A DNA stretch of 35,604 bases from an uncultured Cytophagales bacterium. GTDB taxonomy: Bacteria > Bacteroidota > Bacteroidia > Cytophagales > 172606-1. This document shows, piece after piece, positions 24,086 through 31,659 of this stretch; positions within the stretch are counted from its first letter, which is position 1, and every line of letters begins with the position of its first letter. A model generated the notes under the pieces. It was not told the DNA's origin and did not search any database. It saw only the letters and a list, made by a program, of their open reading frames with translations. The translations under genes were made by a program, and so were the position numbers. Location: positions 1 through 35,604 of the forward strand of contig CADCTQ010000335.1 in assembly GCA_902805615.1 (NCBI GenBank), read 5' to 3'.

Positions 24086-25294
24086 ATGAAAGAAGCAGCG
24101 CACGAGGGAGCAGTACCCGAAAGTTTTGGCGGGGGAGCCGCGGAGAGTTTTTTGCGCATCTACATCGTATCCCATCCGGCCTCGCCGCACCGGAGCTATT
24201 TCTTCAATTGGGCGCATCATACCCTCTGTAAGGACAGCACCAATCTTCCCTTCGGCCGCGGGCTGGGCATTCCCGTGTACGATTTCCCGGAAGTACCCGA
24301 TAAACGGGAAGTACTCTCGTCCCTCGCCGCCCGGGTGGAGAAGCTTTTCATCATCATCCTGCTTGATTCCTGGCTGCTGGCGGACGAAGACCTCCGCAAG
24401 TTATGCACGCTGCTGGGCGAAGAAAACCAAAGGAATCCCCACAGGGTTACCCTCTTGCCCGTCGCTTTGGCGTCAGAAAGCGAAATAAAAGCCAGGAACC
24501 CTCTACCGGAGATTGAATATTTGTCCTTTTGGGAAAACAAGGAAGCGGAAAACGTACAAAACAATGGGCTGCTGAAGAACCAGTTTTTAGTGAACCTGCT
24601 GCACAATATGGGCCGGTTTGTCGTAGATGTGTCGCCGGCCGGAGGTCAATTCCCCATCAAGCTGTTCATCAGCTGCAAAAGTGATGATGAAGGCGAACTC
24701 GCCCTGGCCATTGACAAGCGGATCAAAGAAGCGTACCAGGCGCTCGAAACCTACCTGTACGTGGTCAGAAGTGCTCCGGGCACGAATATTTTAACCAAGA
24801 TTGACATGGCGGTAAAAGATTCCGTCCTGCTGATCATCCATTCTGACAAGTATTCCACCAGCCGGTATTGCCAGCGGGAGGTCAGACTCGCCAAAAGCCT
24901 GTTAACACCAATCGTGGTGATCAACCGGTACGTCAACGGCGAGGAAAGAAGTTTCCCCTACATGTTTAACGTGCCCCATCTGCATTACTTCAACAACGCA
25001 TTTGACGACGTCTTTCTGGACAAAGTGGTCCTGCACCTTTTGTACGAAATTGTAAGGCATCTCTACCAGAAAAACAGCCTTCATTACGAAGCCAGGCGGT
25101 TACAACAATTTGGTTCAGACGTTGGGATACTGGCCACTGCCCCCGAGCTGCTGGTATTTCCGGTGCTGAAAAAGCAACAGTACACGAAAGTCATTTATCC
25201 CGAGCCGAAACTCACCGCCGAGGAGATCCAAATTCTTCAGGCCATGGATCACGGCATCCGGTTCATTACGCTCACCGAACTCATTTCCGCCTGA
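24086..25294 (+). CDS. Protein with two TIR-like domains, candidate defence/conflict signal enzyme
   Basis: 402 aa, soluble, no signal peptide. The first domain (about 22-165) opens 'LRIYIVSHPASPHRSYFF' and has the strand pattern of TIR (KLFIIILLDSWLLADEDLRKL), but the usual S-x-W-C-x-x-E box is degenerate. The second domain (about 190-300) is a clearer TIR: 'IKLFISCKSDDE' for the BB side, 'DSVLLIIHSDKYSTSRYCQREV', then LTPIVVINR. E265 in YCQREV is the candidate catalytic glutamate of NAD-cleaving TIR enzymes. The tail (300-402) is unassigned and ends near 'TAEEIQILQAMDHGIRFITLTELISA'. The gene sits 8 bp before a SLOG-HEAT gene. TIR with SLOG is a known pairing in nucleotide-signal immunity (Thoeris), so a role in phage defence is my inference. 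An alternative is a purely scaffolding TIR without enzyme activity. Confidence 0.75.
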   Translation: MKEAAHEGAVPESFGGGAAESFLRIYIVSHPASPHRSYFFNWAHHTLCKDSTNLPFGRGLGIPVYDFPEVPDKREVLSSLAARVEKLFIIILLDSWLLADEDLRKLCTLLGEENQRNPHRVTLLPVALASESEIKARNPLPEIEYLSFWENKEAENVQNNGLLKNQFLVNLLHNMGRFVVDVSPAGGQFPIKLFISCKSDDEGELALAIDKRIKEAYQALETYLYVVRSAPGTNILTKIDMAVKDSVLLIIHSDKYSTSRYCQREVRLAKSLLTPIVVINRYVNGEERSFPYMFNVPHLHYFNNAFDDVFLDKVVLHLLYEIVRHLYQKNSLHYEARRLQQFGSDVGILATAPELLVFPVLKKQQYTKVIYPEPKLTAEEIQILQAMDHGIRFITLTELISA

Positions 25295-25302
25295 AAGCCA
25301 CT

Positions 25303-27273
25303 ATGCCCATTCCAGAAGCAGTGCGAAGACTAACGGTCGGTTTATCCGTGTACCCCCACCCGGAAATGCACCGGTACGGGCTGCGGGACATCCATTTTTT
25401 CGACTACTCCCTGGAACTGGCGCCCTATTTATTCAGCATGGGGGCTAAAATTGCCCTTTGCCTGGAATGGACGGATGACACCGTCAGCCACCTGTACCGG
25501 CCCCTGGCGGAAATTGCCCGAAATTATGCGCCCGACGACGAAGGGGCTACGGCTCCCATCCTTTGCCTGGTGCCCTCGTTACCCGGCCCCTACCAGTCCC
25601 TGGCGGCATCCCTGCAAGACGTGCTGGAACTGGTGGTAGTGGATGCGGCAGCCGTGGTTGCCTCGGGGGTATTTGCGCATTACCAGCAAGCAGTTAATCC
25701 GCCCGTGCCGGTACAGGCCACCCCTGCCGCCGCGGTACGGGTCCAGTTCATTGAGTCCATTGATGCCCACATTGTGGCCGGAGGGGCCTTTTCGGAAGAG
25801 GACGGCGGGGTTGTGGAAGCGTTTTGCCTGGCGCTCTGGCAGCGCAAACCGGTTTACCTGCTGGGCGGTATGGGCGGAGGCGCCGGGGCCCTGGTGGACC
25901 TTCTTTTTGCCGGGCAGCGTAAGGCTTTGGTTACGCAGACCGGGCAAGCCGTTCCCCCAACCTACCAAGCGTTTTTACGCAAGTACACCGGGGGGAAAAG
26001 CATGGCGTCGGTTTTATCGAATCAACTGGGCGAGCCGGAAAACCGGGTTCTGTTTCAATCCATGAGCAATGTAGAACTGGCCGGGCTACCACTCAAGGGA
26101 TTATCCCGTTTCAATGCCCGGCGCACCGGAATATGGGAAAGACAATTCACGTCCGGCGAAGACCGCACGGCCGACCTCGATTTTTTGCTCCACCACGCAG
26201 CCGGAAATAAACAATATACGGCGTACTGTTTGCACCAACTTTTAAAGATTAGCAACAGCATCAGCCTCTATCCCCAGGTGCTGGAGGAGATTAGCCGGAT
26301 GGGCCCCCAAGCGGCGACTGCCCTCAAGGAGGCATTGGCAGACCAGGACCAGGACATCCGGCGAATGACAGTGGTAGCACTGGGGCAACGTGGCATGAGC
26401 ACAAAGCCCGCTGTTACTGCCTTGATAGAAGCGCTCAAGGATGAAGATGAAATGGTACGCTTTTACGCCGCCGAAGCCTTAGGACGAATCGAAACGGCTG
26501 CTCAGCCAGCCGTTCCTGCCTTAGCAGAAGCGCTCAAGGATGAAGATGAGAGGGTACGTTCCTCTGCCGCCCAAGCCTTAGGACGAATCGGAGGGGAAGC
26601 GGTGACTGCCTTGGCAGAAGCGCTCAAGGATGAAGATGAAATGGTACGCTCTTCTGCCGCCGAAACTTTAGGACGAATCGAAACGGCTGCTCTGCCTGCC
26701 GTTCCTGCCTTGGTAGAAGCGCTCAAGGATAAAGCTAAATCGGTACGCTCCTACGCCGCCCAAGCCTTGGGAGGAATCGGACCGGTTGCTCAGCCAGCGG
26801 TTCCTGCCTTGGTAGAAGCGCTCAAGGATAAAGATGAAGGGGTACGCTCTTCTGCCGCCCAAGCCTTGGGAGGAATCGGACCGGTTGCTCGGCCAGCCGT
26901 TCCTGCCTTGATAGAAGCGCTCAAGGATAAAGATGAAGGGGTACGCTCCTCTGCCGCCGAAGCCTTAGGACAAATCGGAGGGGAAGCGGTTAAAGCTTAT
27001 CTTACCAACCTGGCGAAAAGTTTGACAAGTGGAAGCAGCGAGACCAGGGCCGCTACTGCGCGGGAGTTAGGCATTATTGTCCCGTTACTGCAAAAGCATG
27101 TTCGGGAAGATGCTCTCCGTAAAAGCATTGATAGCATTGTTATTATACTGTCCGAAGTAGCAGAATATGATGAAGAAAGCAAAGTACGTTCTTCCGCTGA
27201 AAAAGCTTTGGAAAATATCACCGGGCCCAGTGGCAGGCATCAGCCTCAGGAAGTTCCCAGCCCGGTGCATTGA
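25303..27273 (+). CDS. SLOG-domain protein with C-terminal HEAT repeats, candidate signal sensor
   Basis: 656 aa. The N-terminal part (about 8-215) looks like a SLOG (SMF/DprA-LOG) Rossmann fold: 'TVGLSVYPHP', 'YSLELAPYLFSMGAKIAL', then HIVAGGAFSEEDGGVVEAF and KPVYLLGGMGGGAGALV. The two glycine-rich turns are where this fold binds nucleotides. A linker of about 120 residues is followed by one weaker HEAT unit and six nearly identical HEAT/PBS-lyase units (about 376-566, core EALKDEDEMVRSSAAEALGRI), then a short cap. In Thoeris the SLOG domain of ThsA binds a TIR-made ADP-ribose signal; here it may sense the product of the upstream TIR protein and act through the HEAT surface. I see no separate effector domain in the chain. 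The start is 8 bp after the upstream stop, implying translational coupling. SLOG is a motif-based call and needs a profile search. Confidence 0.72.
   Translation: MPIPEAVRRLTVGLSVYPHPEMHRYGLRDIHFFDYSLELAPYLFSMGAKIALCLEWTDDTVSHLYRPLAEIARNYAPDDEGATAPILCLVPSLPGPYQSLAASLQDVLELVVVDAAAVVASGVFAHYQQAVNPPVPVQATPAAAVRVQFIESIDAHIVAGGAFSEEDGGVVEAFCLALWQRKPVYLLGGMGGGAGALVDLLFAGQRKALVTQTGQAVPPTYQAFLRKYTGGKSMASVLSNQLGEPENRVLFQSMSNVELAGLPLKGLSRFNARRTGIWERQFTSGEDRTADLDFLLHHAAGNKQYTAYCLHQLLKISNSISLYPQVLEEISRMGPQAATALKEALADQDQDIRRMTVVALGQRGMSTKPAVTALIEALKDEDEMVRFYAAEALGRIETAAQPAVPALAEALKDEDERVRSSAAQALGRIGGEAVTALAEALKDEDEMVRSSAAETLGRIETAALPAVPALVEALKDKAKSVRSYAAQALGGIGPVAQPAVPALVEALKDKDEGVRSSAAQALGGIGPVARPAVPALIEALKDKDEGVRSSAAEALGQIGGEAVKAYLTNLAKSLTSGSSETRAATARELGIIVPLLQKHVREDALRKSIDSIVIILSEVAEYDEESKVRSSAEKALENITGPSGRHQPQEVPSPVH
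26425..27000 (+). repeat. Six near-identical tandem HEAT-coding repeats (99/90 bp)
   Basis: Repeat units begin at the 'gaagcgctcaagga' string at 26428, 26527, 26617, 26716, 26815 and 26914. The spacings are 99, 90, 99, 99 and 99 bp. The units share long identical runs at DNA level, including synonymous positions. The shorter unit lacks three codons and has GGEAV in place of the TAAQPAV-type turn, as does the last one. It is an in-frame protein-coding repeat, not a CRISPR array. Confidence 0.9.
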
Positions 27274-27317
27274 TGATCCGGGTAGCAGGCACCGGCGTTG
27301 CCGTGATTCCTGACCCG

Positions 27318-30300
27318 TCAGTCGAACGCGGCAAGCAGGGCAGATGCATCAATGACGCCGTAGCCCTGCCCCCGGTCCCAACGCCCGTTGTTGTTCTGCG
27401 TCTTCTGGAGAAGGGTGGAAATAATCTGGCTGCCGCTGGGGATTCTCCCTGCCTTCGCTGCCCGTGAAAGCAGTAATGCGATGGCGCCGGCAACGTGCGG
27501 AGCCGCCATGCTGGTGCCACTTTTGAGGGACACGTCCTGATCGGTGCCGCCTTCGGCCGCCCGAACCTGCACGCCCGGCGCACAGACAAGCGGCTTTTTC
27601 TGCCCGTCGCGGGTGGGGCCGTACGAAGAGAAACCACCCACCCGGATCGGCTTGAACGCGTCCACTGCGCCCACCGTGACCACGCTCTGTGCGGTTCCGG
27701 GAATGCTGAGCGTCATTTCCTCGTCTACGAAAGTCAGGAACGAGGTGGGCTCACCCGGACTGCGTTCGATCCAGCAGTGCACTTCTCCGCTGTCCCGAAC
27801 GGTCCCGCTGCGCATTTCGAGCGCCCAATCCCCCTGGCCCGCCGCGCGGGCCGGGTTACCCAGTTCGATCAGCAACTGGCTGTCGCCGTTATCAATATGG
27901 CGCTTGGTGAAGACCAGGCGATACGGGCTACCCCCGGGAAATGTTCCCTGGCGCTCAGGCGCCGCAGTGCCCACCCAATCCGACCAGTTTTCGGGTGGAT
28001 CAGGGGCAGGCGGTGTGGTTCCGGGCGGAACCGGCTGACGCAACCGGAATTCGATCTCGTCGGCACTGCTCCACCACAGCTCGATGCGCTCGGTGCGGCC
28101 TGCTTCCGGCGCCCGTCGCCAGCGTAACTCCTCCTGCGAGCCGGGCGGCAGGGTGACCTTGGCGTGGCCGCGCTTGTCGCGTTCATTCCCTGCTGACTTC
28201 ACCACCACGCGGCCTGGCTTACGCCCGGATTCGGAGAAGGCGTCGAATGCTACTTCGAGCGCCGACTTGCCGTCGTGCGCCCCGGCGTTCATGCCCTGAC
28301 TTACGTTTACGACCACGGGCAGGCCGAGGCTGGTCGCGAAGGTGTTGATGAAGGCAAGCGCCTCGACGTGGCTCTGCGAATAGCCAATCGGTCCGCTGCT
28401 GGCTGATACGATGATCAGCAGTTTCGCATCCGGAGCGACGCCGCCGAAGAAGTCCCCCACGGCCCGGCCCCCCGCAATGCTTGCCACGTGCGTTCCGTGT
28501 CCCCCACGGTTGCGTCCCAGGCCCGGAGGCACGATTCCCGTCTTCACGTAACCGTCAATCGCCCCTGCATCGTGAAACGTTCCGTAGGTGAATCCTTCCG
28601 GAGGGGGACCACCCGCAGCGGTTTGATCCCATATGCCCACGATGCGCGAGTTCCCATCGGCACCGAGAAACGTCTCGTGGAGCACATCAATGCCGTTATC
28701 AATCACTGCGATCAACGCCTGGTCACCCCGCTCCTTGTACGTGCCGGCCACGTGGGCATATTCGTCAGCTACTTTGATGAATGGCACTGACCGGTCACAT
28801 TCGATCTGTCCGGCGGGTCGGCTCTCCTCGATTGAAATTACCTGCGGATCGGCGAGCAGTTCTCTGACGCTTGCGTCCGAGCCGCGTGCGGAGAGGATTT
28901 TGCCCAGGCGCGAATGGATTACAAGGTCGGTAATGCCTGCGGGCTCCCGGGCGGCGTCTCCCAGCCGGATGAGCAGGGGTCTGGTTGGGGCGGGCGGCGC
29001 AACCGACTTTGACGAGAAGTCTTGCGCCGGGATGGGGTGAACCGTCACCTTGCCGGCGCGGTAGCGTTCCACGGTGCTGCGCAGGCGGGCGAGGAGGGCC
29101 GCCCCGGGTGAGGTGCGGTCCAGTTGGAGAACCTGGTCGTACTGGCGGAAGGTTGAAGACACTTCGAACGTCGTCATGTCCGGATGGTGGATGTACACGT
29201 CAAGGGCCCGCCCGGCCTCTTCGTATTGGTCGAGCGCCAGCAATGCTTCGACCCGCGATGCACAGTCCCACACAGCCAGGGGCGCATTTTGCGCAAGTTG
29301 ATCGAGATCCTCCACGATCTGCCGGGCAATCTCCCGGGCCCGGCCGGGTGGTGCGGCGTTGATGCCGTCGCGTTCTGCCCGCAGCATGCAACTCGCCGCG
29401 TTCACCCCGTGCCAGAAGTTGCCCGGGTCCTCCACGTATGCGGTTTCGTAGGCCGCAATGGCCTGGCGGAGCAACTCGTCTGCGCCGGGTGCGGCCGGCG
29501 CGTTCACGTAGCGTTGTTTGAAGGTACGACCGACCAGGCCGCGGGCCTCGAAGAGTTCCTGCCGCGAGGCGTTTGGGTCATCAATGATTGACTGGAGCAC
29601 GCGGAGGGCAGGGTCGTATTGCCCGGTTTCAATGAGTGCCTGACCGAACAGGCGTCGAACGCCGTCCTGTCTCGTTCCGGATGCAATCACCGCCTCCCCG
29701 TACCGGCGCATCAGCTCGAATGCACGCTCCCGGCGCAGCTTCTGCAGATCGTTGTAGGCATGTTGTGCGGGGTAGGCATACGGACGGTGTTTGAGATGGC
29801 TAACGATGGCGTCAACCAGTGCCTCCGCACTCACGTGGTCGTGCCGGGCGGTCGCCCGGGCAAGCGCGGCGGTGAAAATTTCCTCGTTCCATTCGATGCG
29901 CCGGGCGTTGGCCGGTACCCTCGTTTCAAACCCGCCACTTCCAACGGGTGGCAGCAGGCCGGCGAGCAGGCGTTTGGCTTGCTCTTCCCCCTCCTCCGCC
30001 GTGAAGTCGGCCTTGGGCAGCACCCAAAGCCTCGCCGGCAGCCGGGCTGCCTCCTGCTCGTCGAGGGCCGCGATCTGAACCACGATCAGGGTGCGCCGGT
30101 CGGCTAGTGCAATGTCAATCTCGCCGAGCGGTACCGTCGAGGCGAGGAGCGCCGGGGAAAGGATGATCAGTACGGCCTGGCATTGGTTCATTGCCTGCAC
30201 AATTGCGTGCCCACTGGCGTCAGCACCGGCCACCTGGGGTCTTGCCAGCCAGTATTCGTAGCCGTTGCTGGGCAGACCCCTCAGCACGCGCTCCTTTAAG

Positions 30301-30344
30301 AAGGGCGCATCTTCCCCGGCGTAGATGACATATACGGTTGCCAT
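27318..30344 (-). CDS. TIR - TPR - subtilisin-like serine protease fusion
   Basis: 1,008 aa with no signal peptide, so probably cytoplasmic. Residues 1-115 are a TIR domain (MATVYVIYAGED, QCQAVLIILSPALL, PLGEIDIAL with E75 as candidate catalytic Glu). Residues about 165-440 are helical and TPR-like, with a stretch matching the MAP3K TRAFs-binding/DUF4071 type ('GLVGRTFKQRY', 'NFWHGVNAASCML'). Residues about 520-1005 are an S8 peptidase: D549 in AVIDNGID, H619 in GHGTHVAS, the oxyanion Asn in SAGNE, and S945 in GTSMAAPHVAG. A beta-rich insert lies between His and Ser. The full triad suggests an active protease, restrained until the TIR/TPR part receives a signal. The gene converges on the SLOG-HEAT gene (44 bp between stops), so co-transcription is ruled out. 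Fusions of this kind are known from predicted conflict systems; the target is unknown. Confidence 0.88.
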   Translation of the reverse strand: MATVYVIYAGEDAPFLKERVLRGLPSNGYEYWLARPQVAGADASGHAIVQAMNQCQAVLIILSPALLASTVPLGEIDIALADRRTLIVVQIAALDEQEAARLPARLWVLPKADFTAEEGEEQAKRLLAGLLPPVGSGGFETRVPANARRIEWNEEIFTAALARATARHDHVSAEALVDAIVSHLKHRPYAYPAQHAYNDLQKLRRERAFELMRRYGEAVIASGTRQDGVRRLFGQALIETGQYDPALRVLQSIIDDPNASRQELFEARGLVGRTFKQRYVNAPAAPGADELLRQAIAAYETAYVEDPGNFWHGVNAASCMLRAERDGINAAPPGRAREIARQIVEDLDQLAQNAPLAVWDCASRVEALLALDQYEEAGRALDVYIHHPDMTTFEVSSTFRQYDQVLQLDRTSPGAALLARLRSTVERYRAGKVTVHPIPAQDFSSKSVAPPAPTRPLLIRLGDAAREPAGITDLVIHSRLGKILSARGSDASVRELLADPQVISIEESRPAGQIECDRSVPFIKVADEYAHVAGTYKERGDQALIAVIDNGIDVLHETFLGADGNSRIVGIWDQTAAGGPPPEGFTYGTFHDAGAIDGYVKTGIVPPGLGRNRGGHGTHVASIAGGRAVGDFFGGVAPDAKLLIIVSASSGPIGYSQSHVEALAFINTFATSLGLPVVVNVSQGMNAGAHDGKSALEVAFDAFSESGRKPGRVVVKSAGNERDKRGHAKVTLPPGSQEELRWRRAPEAGRTERIELWWSSADEIEFRLRQPVPPGTTPPAPDPPENWSDWVGTAAPERQGTFPGGSPYRLVFTKRHIDNGDSQLLIELGNPARAAGQGDWALEMRSGTVRDSGEVHCWIERSPGEPTSFLTFVDEEMTLSIPGTAQSVVTVGAVDAFKPIRVGGFSSYGPTRDGQKKPLVCAPGVQVRAAEGGTDQDVSLKSGTSMAAPHVAGAIALLLSRAAKAGRIPSGSQIISTLLQKTQNNNGRWDRGQGYGVIDASALLAAFD

Positions 30345-30680
30345 GTTGATTCCCGTTAAGAATGTTGTTTACGTGCTCAATGCAATGATTGGGGCAGGAC
30401 ATTTCTCCGCGCAACGAATCCCGCGGAAAAAGGCCCTGCCCCGCAGGAGAAACCCCGAACCGGCCCTACGCTTTACGGCCATCCCCGAACAATTGAAGAA
30501 CAGCCCCCGGGTCCTGCCGTACGACGCATCGCGGCGTGCTGCTGCCAACTTCAGGCGCACCGTACCGCCTGCCACCTCCACGACGGGGAACGGGTATCCG
30601 GTCACATCGAAGCGGTTGCTCTGCTGGTCAAGTTCCCCGGATTTGACGGCAGAAGATCAGCAGAGAAACGCCCGCTGTCA

Positions 30681-30699
30681 ATACCTGGAAGTAGGTATT
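30681..30699. promoter_or_regulatory. Right copy of the 19-bp conserved motif
   Basis: ATACCTGGAAGTAGGTATT, 17/19 identical to the motif at 23963-23981, with the same ATACC/GGTAT inverted pair. On the minus strand it is followed directly by a TTG as in the left copy, but no clear TAnnTTTG follows at 19 nt. On the plus strand a TA dinucleotide falls within 1 nt of the matching position (TATCAATC at 30719). The direction of action is therefore unclear. Confidence 0.55.
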
Positions 30700-30809
30700 T
30701 TTTAACAATTGCCGGTTGTATCAATCAAATCCCGAACCTGATCCACGTTTGCCGGGGAAGGACAGCCTCTCTGCCATTTTAAGAGAAAAACGAATTTCTG
30801 TAATCCTGC

Positions 30810-30844
30810 TGACACAGGGCTGTCACTGGGTAGGGTTTACTTTG
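30810..30844 (+). promoter_or_regulatory. Operator-like inverted repeat and -7-like box before the DUF2461 remnant
   Basis: TGACA-cagggc-TGTCA (30810-30825) is a perfect inverted repeat. Downstream, TTACTTTG (30837-30844) differs from TAnnTTTG at one base and ends 38 nt before the ATG at 30883. The inverted repeat covers the expected -33 position, where no TTG is present, so it may be an activator site. I recall similar TGACA-N6-TGTCA sites before small stress or detoxification genes in Bacteroidota, but cannot name the regulator. Confidence 0.45.
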
Positions 30845-30882
30845 CAGGGTAGAATCAATCAGTAACCCTAGCCCGTTTTCCC

Positions 30883-31155
30883 ATGCTTCAACATACCTCG
30901 GTTCAATTTCCGAAAAACCTTAGCCAGCACAACAATAAGGAGTGGTTTGACCAGAACAGGAAGCAGTACGGGCAGGCGAAAAGCGATTTTGAACGCCTGG
31001 CGGCAGCTCTTCCCGAGCGCCTGGGCAAAACCGACCCGACCATTGCCCATCTGATGCCCAAAGGCTGCCTGTTCCGCATCAACCGCGACGTACGGTTCAG
31101 CAAAGACAAATCGCCCTATCAAACGAACATGGGCATGTCAATTGCCAGGGGACAG
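30883..31155 (+). pseudogene. Truncated DUF2461 (TIGR02453) family gene
   Basis: The first roughly 90 codons match the start of DUF2461 proteins: 'NNKEWFDQNRKQY', 'AKSDFERL', DPTIAHLMPKGCLFRINRDVRFSKDKSPYQTNMG. Family members are normally about 220 residues and continue with a conserved glycine-rich, 'W.P....L...R.EI' second half. Here the frame changes character after NMGMSIARGQ and stops at 31257 without any of that half. The 3' part has been lost, and the end lies within or against the oppositely oriented hypothetical gene at 31161-31532. The open 124-aa frame may still be expressed but is unlikely to fold as a full domain. The family's own function is unknown. Confidence 0.7.
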
Positions 31156-31160
31156 GGCTT

Positions 31161-31532
31161 TTATTGCCGGATCACATCCACTTGCCAAACAATACTTTGC
31201 GGAGGGGATTTCTTGGCGGCGCATTCTCCGCAGGTCATGCCGGTTTCGGTGGCATAGCGGATAAAAAACAGGTTCCCCTCATCGGTTCCACTCAAGGAGA
31301 AAAATACGTACTGTTTCGAAGTGGTCGCCTCCAGTGGGAAGGAATGGTGCTTCAACACTTTTCCTCCCAGTTTCTGAATGTAACTCACCTTGTGTTCATC
31401 AATGAGCAAATTGAATTCATCAAATTCAAATTTGACCCGTCCTTTGTAAAACCAGTGGATGCCTCCTTTATACAGCCACCTCCCCTTGTAGTTTTGCAGG
31501 ATGAACGCAGCACTTTCGGATATTTCGTCCAT
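31161..31532 (-). CDS. Hypothetical protein (123 aa)
   Basis: I do not recognise a family. The protein begins MDEISESAAFILQNYKGRW and has a balanced, protein-like composition with alternating hydrophobic strands (KGGIHWFYKGRVKFEFDEFN, QYVFFSLSGTDEGNLFFIRYATE), which suggests a small mostly beta fold. A CGEC pair near the end could bind a metal or form a disulfide. No signal peptide or membrane segment is seen. It overlaps the tail of the DUF2461 remnant on the other strand. One of the two 3' ends is therefore probably a rearrangement product, and the last residues of this protein may not be original. Confidence 0.5.
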   Translation of the reverse strand: MDEISESAAFILQNYKGRWLYKGGIHWFYKGRVKFEFDEFNLLIDEHKVSYIQKLGGKVLKHHSFPLEATTSKQYVFFSLSGTDEGNLFFIRYATETGMTCGECAAKKSPPQSIVWQVDVIRQ

Positions 31533-31659
31533 ATTATTTCTTTAGCGACAAGATAAGGACCTTTTTACTGGCTTCAAAAAGGCAGGGGCTTGTCCCTTTC
31601 CCTTTTTATTTCCTTTTTTATCCCGTTTGCCTTCCTGGTCTGTCTCCGCCCGGGGGAAA

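Larger units (their letters stand above)
30345..30882. other. Intergenic region upstream of the TIR-protease, with two regulatory motifs
   Basis: It contains the right copy of the 19-bp motif and an operator-like inverted repeat. An Arg-rich 78-aa minus-strand ORF (30369-30605) lies directly upstream of the protease gene. I do not accept it as a gene. If the motif at 30681-30699 drives the protease, the leader would be about 300 nt. Confidence 0.5.

Noticed and set aside
26425-27000. Regular 99-bp repeats considered as CRISPR or satellite DNA
   Set aside because: They are in frame, translate to HEAT repeats and have no spacer structure.
27261-27282. CCCGG...CCGGG pair between the convergent SLOG-HEAT and protease genes as a bidirectional terminator
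   Set aside because: The stem is only 5 bp with a 12-nt loop, there is no T-run, and it overlaps the end of the coding sequence.
30369-30605. 78-aa minus-strand ORF directly upstream of the TIR-protease
   Set aside because: It is Arg/Ala-rich, matches no family I know and has no start signal. It could be a leader peptide, but I cannot support it.
31164-31556. 130-aa plus-strand ORF opposite the 123-aa hypothetical gene
   Set aside because: Both strands are open here. The minus frame has the better amino-acid balance and its own Met start away from the DUF2461 break, so I chose it, with only moderate confidence.
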